DNA from: Olsenella sp. An270
GTDB lineage: Bacteria; Actinomycetota; Coriobacteriia; Coriobacteriales; Atopobiaceae
Direction: 5' to 3'
Length of the DNA stretch: 64,000 bases
Assembly (NCBI RefSeq): GCF_002159735.1
Contig: NZ_NFJF01000002.1
Location: 310,001 to 374,000, forward strand
In this document: positions 59,478 to 64,000 of the stretch, in pieces
Numbering within the stretch: the first letter of the stretch is position 1
How the letters are laid out: each line of letters starts with the position of its first letter
Program-made: the position numbers and the translations under genes
The notes under the pieces: model-generated
What the model was told of the DNA's origin: nothing
Databases searched by the model: none
Seen by the model: the letters and a program-made list of their open reading frames with translations, nothing else

Positions 59478-60512
59478 CTAGCGCTGTGTCGGGAGGAGTG
59501 CCCTTCCCCAGCGAATGCCGTCGACAAGCTCGAGCGCGTCGTGGAGGGCGACGCGCTCGTCGCGGTAGAAGGCGAGGTCATCCGCCGGCAGGCGCAGGTC
59601 CCTCCGAATTTTGGCGACGAGCGAGTCCATGTAGTCGATGTCGTCGTAGTGCACCTTCCTGAGCTCGTAGGGCTTTATGCCGTGGGCGATCATCTCGTTC
59701 CTGCGCTCGTCGTCTCGCGCCGCCACGACGGGGTCGTCATGTACGCGTCCCTTGTAGTCCACCGCTATCCCTCGAAACGGCATCCGTGCCTCGGGCCCAA
59801 AGCTGACGGGCGCGAGGATGAGGATGTCCGGCTTCCTTATGCTCTTCTGCTCGAACTCCCTCCCGATGGCCTCCAGGCTCAGCTCCTCGTTCATCGACAC
59901 GAAGTCGAGCTCGTATCCTCCCTGTTCACGCCTGCCCCTGAACCTCACGCCCAGCTTGCTCTCGTAGGGCGACCCCGAGTCTGAGCAGACGAGCGGCAGG
60001 GCGTCCCTGACCTTGCCCATCCCGTAGCAGCCACCCATCCTGTCGAGGAACTCGTCAATTGCACGCCGCGTGGTGAGAGGTTCCCAACGCTGGTGCATGC
60101 CGTCCTCGACGTCGTCCGAGATCGCGTAGGTCCCGCAGAGCTCGCTCATGAGGAGCGACTCCTCGAGGGTCGTGGCGATTCGCGCCATCTGCAGCGGCAG
60201 GAGCTCGGGGGAGGTCAGGCAGACGTCCTCGGAGATGCGGACGAACGCGTCGCGCGGATGGATGCGACGGGTCACGTGACGGACGACCCTTCTCGAGGAG
60301 TGGCTGTTGTTGTCGCTCGAGACCAGGAGGTGAAGCGGTCGCGAGAGCCGCTGCAGGGGAGGACAGTTGTCGACGGCCCTCTCCAGCTCTTCGACGGAGG
60401 GGAGCTTCTCGGGCACGTAGCCCGTCCGCTCGTCCCACTCCGCGACGAGTGCGGGAAACTCGGCCAGGCGCATGACCTCGAGCGCGGAGGTGTATGTGAT
60501 CAGAATCGACAT
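59478..60512 (-). CDS. hypothetical protein, possible PD-(D/E)XK nuclease fold
   Basis: I do not recognise this 344-residue protein with certainty. The first half is helical and contains TSPELLPLQMARI and LMSELCGTYAI, a pattern like the N-terminal half of AbiEi/DUF559-type proteins. The second half has SPYESKL (about 180), KPDILIL, GIAVDYKGRVHDD and RRNEMIAHGIKPYEL, which fits a PD-(D/E)XK core. It is a lone gene with a weak ribosome-binding site, bordered on both sides by family C palindromes with identical 13-bp stems. It resembles the gene at 40289 in both architecture and setting. Confidence 0.55.
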   Translation of the reverse strand: MSILITYTSALEVMRLAEFPALVAEWDERTGYVPEKLPSVEELERAVDNCPPLQRLSRPLHLLVSSDNNSHSSRRVVRHVTRRIHPRDAFVRISEDVCLTSPELLPLQMARIATTLEESLLMSELCGTYAISDDVEDGMHQRWEPLTTRRAIDEFLDRMGGCYGMGKVRDALPLVCSDSGSPYESKLGVRFRGRREQGGYELDFVSMNEELSLEAIGREFEQKSIRKPDILILAPVSFGPEARMPFRGIAVDYKGRVHDDPVVAARDDERRNEMIAHGIKPYELRKVHYDDIDYMDSLVAKIRRDLRLPADDLAFYRDERVALHDALELVDGIRWGRALLPTQR

Positions 60513-60746
60513 GAGCCAAGCCTAGGGGACGAACGCGGCGAGAGGCGGGGCGTGGGAAAAAGTCAGTCCGCTCACGTACCGCAAACTGTCACGAGACGTG
60601 CGCCGCGGGGCGAAGCCCCAGATAAACACTATGATAGGTGTCGGGTTGAGGCGCGCGCCAGCGGTGCCGCCGACGCCCGGGATCGCTGCCGCTGGGCGGG
60701 CGAGAAGGACGCCCCAAAGCTGGGCATGGCGTACGACGTCCTCTGT
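60513..60746. other. intergenic region left of copy C3
   Basis: No gene is seen. It contains a small GGGGC-GAA-GCCCC hairpin (60607-60619), a TATGAT (60630-60635) and the border motif GCGGGCGAGAAGGACGCC at about 60695-60712. The promoter of the minus-strand gene ending at 59478 should lie here but could not be fixed. Confidence 0.4.
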
Positions 60747-60833
60747 GGTTTGGGTTCGAAAACATGGTGTCGGCGGTCAAGGGGTGCGATTCCTAGAAGA
60801 AACGAACCCAAACCGTTATTCGGTTTGGGTTCG
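60747..60833. repeat. Family C palindromic unit (copy C3)
   Basis: GGTTTGGGTTCG at 60747-60758 pairs with its complement at 60803-60814. A tight hairpin with the same 13-bp stem as in C2 follows (60803-60833, loop TTATT). Read on the minus strand it is followed by TTTCTTC and could terminate the L,D-transpeptidase transcript. Confidence 0.8.
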
Positions 60834-60862
60834 CTCGTCACGCGGGCGTTGTGGGCCCGACC

Positions 60863-62302
60863 CTAGCCGTGAACCACCACGACGTCGCCGACCTGGACGA
60901 GGCCATAGAGCGACTCTGCCTTGTCGCGCGGGAGGTTCACGCATCCGTGGCTGCCGTTCCAGAGGTAGATCGAGCCTCCGAAGCTGGAGCGCTGCGCGTC
61001 GTGGAGGGCGACGAGGTTGCCGACGAACGGCATCCAGTAGGAGACCGGGGTCTCGTAGTCCGGCTCGCCGTCCTTGTTCCAGTCGAGGCCTATGAGGACG
61101 GTGTCCCGGGTCATGTTCTCGTTGATCGCGTAGACCCCATAGCTCGTTCCCCAGCCCTGCGAGGGGTTGCCGGTGACGCAGGCGGACTCCCAGACGAGCG
61201 AGCCGTCGTCGCCGTACATGCGCACGTACTGCTCGGAGATGTCGATGTCGATGTAGCGCTGGCCCCAGTCGCGCCCGCCCTCGCCCGGGACGACCTGGCC
61301 GCGCTGCTCGAAGGGGACCTCGACCGCCTGCGGGGCGCCGGCGCTCACGGCGGCGACCAGCGCGTCGGCGACGCCCGACTCGCTGATCTTCCACCCGTAG
61401 TCACCACCCGAGACGCTGACCTGCTTGCCGTCGGCGCGCGTGTAGGTGCGCTCCGAGCCCACAGTGTTGAGCCGCGAGACGCTCTCCGCGGCCCACGCGG
61501 CGGCGGCGTCGGTGCTGAGCGAGACGGTGAGGTCGTCCGCGACCGTCACCCACCCGGCGATGACCTCGGCGCTCACCTCGGCCGCGGTCTCCCCGTCGAG
61601 CGTGAGGGTGGTCCCGGCGGCCGCGAGGTAGGCGTTCGCGGCCTCGACAGCCGCATGGAGGGCGTCGTCGGACTCGGCGAGCTGCTCCGAGCCGAGCTCG
61701 ATCTCGCCCGCCCGCGAAGCAAACCCCTGGGCGAGCGCGTCGACCAGGGCGTCGTCATCGAGGTACTGCGCCATGACCGAGGGGTCGAGCCCAAACGACC
61801 CCGCCTCGGCGTCAAAGACCACCGCCCCGCCGGCGAGGCTCGAGGCGGCCACCTTCGCGGAGTCCTTGAAGGGGGCGAAGAGGCCGAGAAGGGCCTCGCG
61901 GTCATAGACGACGGCGCTCTTGGCGCTCACGGATCGTGAGCCCTGGGAGAGGGCGATCGGCCATGCCCAGGGGTTCGTCGCCGCGACGGCCTCTCGTGCG
62001 TAGGACTCGCCGTCGTAGGCGAGCCCTATCTGGTCCGCCGCGATGGTGAGGTCGATGCCGTCGCCGGAGACGTGGGCCTGATACCCCGCGAACGAGCCCG
62101 CCTTCTCCGTCGCGACGTCCTCGGCGCGCCGGAGGGAGACGTCGGTGCCGTCGAGCGTGGTTCCGGGCATGAAGAAGAGGTGGAAGTAGATGACGCCGCC
62201 GAGATAGGCAACGAGCACGACGGCGAGAAGGGCGAAGGGAACGACCAGCGCCCGCCTGCTCTTCTTGGGCTCGGGCGCGGGGGCGCTCATGTGACTTGCC
62301 AT
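60863..62302 (-). CDS. L,D-transpeptidase (YkuD) with PG-binding-4-like domains
   Basis: A 479-residue anchored wall enzyme: cytosolic start, one membrane helix (about 18-40), two regions resembling the PG_binding_4/VanW-associated domain (about 45-330), and a YkuD catalytic domain (about 345-479) with YIDIDISEQYVRMY, NLVALHD and the active-site SHGCVNLP, Cys454. It makes 3-3 peptidoglycan cross-links or attaches proteins to the wall. ATG 62302 follows AAGGTG, with a second ATG four codons on. It diverges from the methyltransferase gene. Confidence 0.92.
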   Translation of the reverse strand: MASHMSAPAPEPKKSRRALVVPFALLAVVLVAYLGGVIYFHLFFMPGTTLDGTDVSLRRAEDVATEKAGSFAGYQAHVSGDGIDLTIAADQIGLAYDGESYAREAVAATNPWAWPIALSQGSRSVSAKSAVVYDREALLGLFAPFKDSAKVAASSLAGGAVVFDAEAGSFGLDPSVMAQYLDDDALVDALAQGFASRAGEIELGSEQLAESDDALHAAVEAANAYLAAAGTTLTLDGETAAEVSAEVIAGWVTVADDLTVSLSTDAAAAWAAESVSRLNTVGSERTYTRADGKQVSVSGGDYGWKISESGVADALVAAVSAGAPQAVEVPFEQRGQVVPGEGGRDWGQRYIDIDISEQYVRMYGDDGSLVWESACVTGNPSQGWGTSYGVYAINENMTRDTVLIGLDWNKDGEPDYETPVSYWMPFVGNLVALHDAQRSSFGGSIYLWNGSHGCVNLPRDKAESLYGLVQVGDVVVVHG

Positions 62303-62408
62303 GGGGACACCTTGATTTCGGGACGCGCGGTACGTTGTTTGCGTTCCTTATCGTACCCTAGGATGCGTTGCTTGATGGCGAGGTATCGGAAAAGTTGACA
62401 GGAGGGGC

Positions 62409-63227
62409 ATGGCACGTCTGGTCTATGCGAGCGACCTGTCCGACGAGCGTCTGGACATCTTCTCCCGCCTGACGGAACATCAGCTCAGGGCTGGGCTCGA
62501 GACGGACGGCGGCGCGTTCGTCGCCGAGTCGCGCCTGGTGGTCGAGGTCGCGCTCGACAGCGGCGCGCGGCCGCTGTCCTTTCTCCTTGACGAGCGGGAC
62601 CTCGCGGCGAGCGAGGGGCTGCTCGCGCGCGCGGGCGATGACGTGCCCGCCTACGTCCTGCCCCACGACCAGATCAGCCGGCTGACGGGGTTTCGGCTCA
62701 CGAGGGGACTGCTCTGCGCGATGCGCCGGCCGCCGGAGCGCTCGGTCGAGGACGTCGTGCGCGGCGCCCGCCACGTGGCCGTGCTCGAGGACCTGGTCGA
62801 CGTCGCCAACGTCGGCGCGCTCTTCCGCAACGCCGCCGCCCTCGGCGCCGACGCCGTGATCCTCTCGCCCCGCTGCGCCGACCCGCTGTGCCGCCGCGCG
62901 CTCCGCGTCTCGATGGGGTGCGCCCTCAAGCTGCCGTGGGCGCGCGCCGAGGAGGGGGAGTGGCCGCGAGGGACGCTCACCGACCTCCGTGACCGGGGCT
63001 TCTCGTGCCTCGCGCTCGCTCTGGAGCCGGGCGCCGTGCCGCTCGACGACGCGTCCCTTCTCGTCTCCGAGCGCAGGGCCCTGCTCTTTGGCAGCGAGGG
63101 CTTCGGCCTCTCGAGGGAGGCCCTCGAGGCCTGCGAGCGCTCCGTCATCATCCCGATGGCGCGCGGCGTGGACTCGCTCAACGTGGCCGCGAGCTCCGCC
63201 GTGGCGTTCTGGCAGCTCTTCCGGTAG
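62409..63227 (+). CDS. TrmH/SpoU-family RNA 2'-O-methyltransferase
   Basis: A 272-residue SPOUT enzyme. The N-terminal substrate-binding region (about 1-115) is followed by the knotted catalytic domain with motif 1 VANVGALFRNAAALGADAVIL, motif 2 LFGSEGFGLS and motif 3 IPMARGVDSLNVAASSAV. It transfers a methyl group from SAM to a ribose 2'-OH in tRNA or rRNA. Which nucleotide is modified cannot be told. ATG 62409 follows GGAGGGGC. It converges with ftsH across a hairpin terminator. Confidence 0.92.
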   Translation: MARLVYASDLSDERLDIFSRLTEHQLRAGLETDGGAFVAESRLVVEVALDSGARPLSFLLDERDLAASEGLLARAGDDVPAYVLPHDQISRLTGFRLTRGLLCAMRRPPERSVEDVVRGARHVAVLEDLVDVANVGALFRNAAALGADAVILSPRCADPLCRRALRVSMGCALKLPWARAEEGEWPRGTLTDLRDRGFSCLALALEPGAVPLDDASLLVSERRALLFGSEGFGLSREALEACERSVIIPMARGVDSLNVAASSAVAFWQLFR

Positions 63228-63231
63228 CGCG

Positions 63232-63271
63232 GGCGAGAAAAGCCCTCCCCGTCGCAGGTGGCGGGGAGGGC
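63232..63271 (-). terminator. Rho-independent terminator of ftsH
   Basis: A perfect 10-bp stem, GCCCTCCCCG (63242-63251) with CGGGGAGGGC (63262-63271), is followed on the minus strand by TTTTCTC. It sits between convergent genes and would mainly serve ftsH. Confidence 0.8.
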
Positions 63272-63294
63272 ATGAGGGCCTGGAACGCGGCCGC

Positions 63295-64000
63295 TTACTC
63301 GGCGGGCTTCGGCATCTTGGGGGCGAAGCCGTCGTCGCGGGTGAGGATGTTCATGAACTCCTCGCCGGTGATGGTCTCCTTGCGCTGCAGGTAGTGGGCG
63401 ATCTCATGCAGCTTGAAGCGGTTCTCTCGCAGCGTGCGCAGGGCGTTCTGATGCCCCTCCTCCACGAGCGCCTGGACCTCGGCGTCGATCTCCTGGGCCG
63501 TGCCCTCGGAGCACGTGAGCTGCTGGCCCCCGCCGAGGTAGCGGCTCGCGGGCTGGCCGAGCTGCACCATGCCAAACTTGTCGGACATGCCGTACTGCGT
63601 GACCATGGCGCGCGCGAGCTGCGTGGCCTTCTCGATGTCGTTGGAGGCGCCGGTGGTCATCTCGTCGAAGATGAGCTCCTCGGCGGCGCGCCCGCCGCAC
63701 AGTACCGCGATCTTGTCCTTGGCCTCCTGGCGCGTGGTGAGGAAGTGCTCGTCCTCCTCGACCTGCATCGTGAAGCCGAGCGCGCCCGAGGTGCGCGGCA
63801 CGATCGTGATCTTGGAGACGGGGGCCGACCCCTTCTGCATGGCAGCCACGATGGCGTGTCCCGTCTCGTGGTAGGAGACGACCTCCTTCTCGTGCGGCGA
63901 GAGGACCGTGGACTTCTTCTTCTCGCCGGCGATGACCACGTCGACGGACTCGAGCAGGTCCTCCTGCGTCACGCGGCGCCTGCCCATGCGAACGGCGCGC
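63295..64000 (-). CDS. ftsH: ATP-dependent zinc metalloprotease FtsH, C-terminal part (partial)
   Basis: The gene runs off the right edge; 234 codons of the C-terminal region are present. They include the end of the AAA lid (AVRMGRRRVTQEDLLESVD), the protease zinc site HETGH in VVSYHETGHAIV, and the third-ligand region FDEMTTGASNDIEKATQLARAMVTQYGMS. The end is short and lacks a long acidic tail. FtsH is a membrane-bound hexamer that degrades misfolded membrane proteins and regulators. The membrane and ATPase parts lie outside the window. Confidence 0.96.
   Translation of the reverse strand, partial: RAVRMGRRRVTQEDLLESVDVVIAGEKKKSTVLSPHEKEVVSYHETGHAIVAAMQKGSAPVSKITIVPRTSGALGFTMQVEEDEHFLTTRQEAKDKIAVLCGGRAAEELIFDEMTTGASNDIEKATQLARAMVTQYGMSDKFGMVQLGQPASRYLGGGQQLTCSEGTAQEIDAEVQALVEEGHQNALRTLRENRFKLHEIAHYLQRKETITGEEFMNILTRDDGFAPKMPKPAE

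Overview
The window is 64 kb of GC-rich, densely coded DNA that looks like a chromosome of the class Coriobacteriia, probably Atopobiaceae (Olsenella/Atopobium-like). This placement is inferred from several signs. The gene order around smc-ftsY-ffh is partly Firmicutes-like and partly actinobacterial (a SepIVA/DivIVA-like gene lies beside yceD). Several exported proteins carry aromatic repeats of the YRLYNPNSGEH type. The lic genes sit inside a surface-polysaccharide locus. No rRNA, tRNA, CRISPR array, transposase or phage gene was seen.

Layout. 1-3.4 kb: the end of an ABC permease, a hipB-hipA toxin-antitoxin pair with a 40-bp operator over its promoter, a small DUF6483-like gene, and a hicA-hicB pair on the minus strand. 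3.5-26.4 kb: a surface-glycan locus. It holds two GT2/DUF2304 pairs, two wHTH-LicC-LicA fusions around licB, licD, a flippase, a GT4, a CAP-domain exoprotein, a DUF2142 membrane protein and a run of five GT2 genes, three of them with tandem GT2 domains. Together they suggest assembly, phosphocholine decoration and export of a cell-wall polymer. 26.7-35.3 kb: a DUF4012 protein, three exported cell-wall proteins sharing the same C-terminal or internal repeats (Amidase_3, glucosaminidase, glucosaminidase plus C39-like peptidase) and an anchored protein of unknown role. 35.4-41.7 kb: a cold-shock gene, a marR-controlled heterodimeric ABC exporter, an AbiEi/DUF559-like protein and an FmdB zinc ribbon. 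41.9-59.2 kb: a housekeeping block, HAD-thiN, rpmB, asp23, fakA, recG, rsmD, coaD, sepIVA-like, yceD, rpmF, plsX, acpP, rnc, smc, ftsY, ffh. It reads like two separate Bacillus loci merged into one. 59.5-64 kb: a nuclease-like hypothetical, an L,D-transpeptidase, a SpoU methyltransferase and the C-terminal part of FtsH.

The most unusual content lies between genes. Two arrays of 31-bp units (49.04-49.27 kb and 50.89-51.27 kb) run in one orientation, then flip at a centre and run in the other. The larger has six units each way at an exact 31-bp step. Two further palindrome families (A and C) occur as pairs around single genes or gene blocks, and many of these elements end in the motif GTCCTTCTCGCCCG or its complement. 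I know of no described element that matches this, but I could not search for one.
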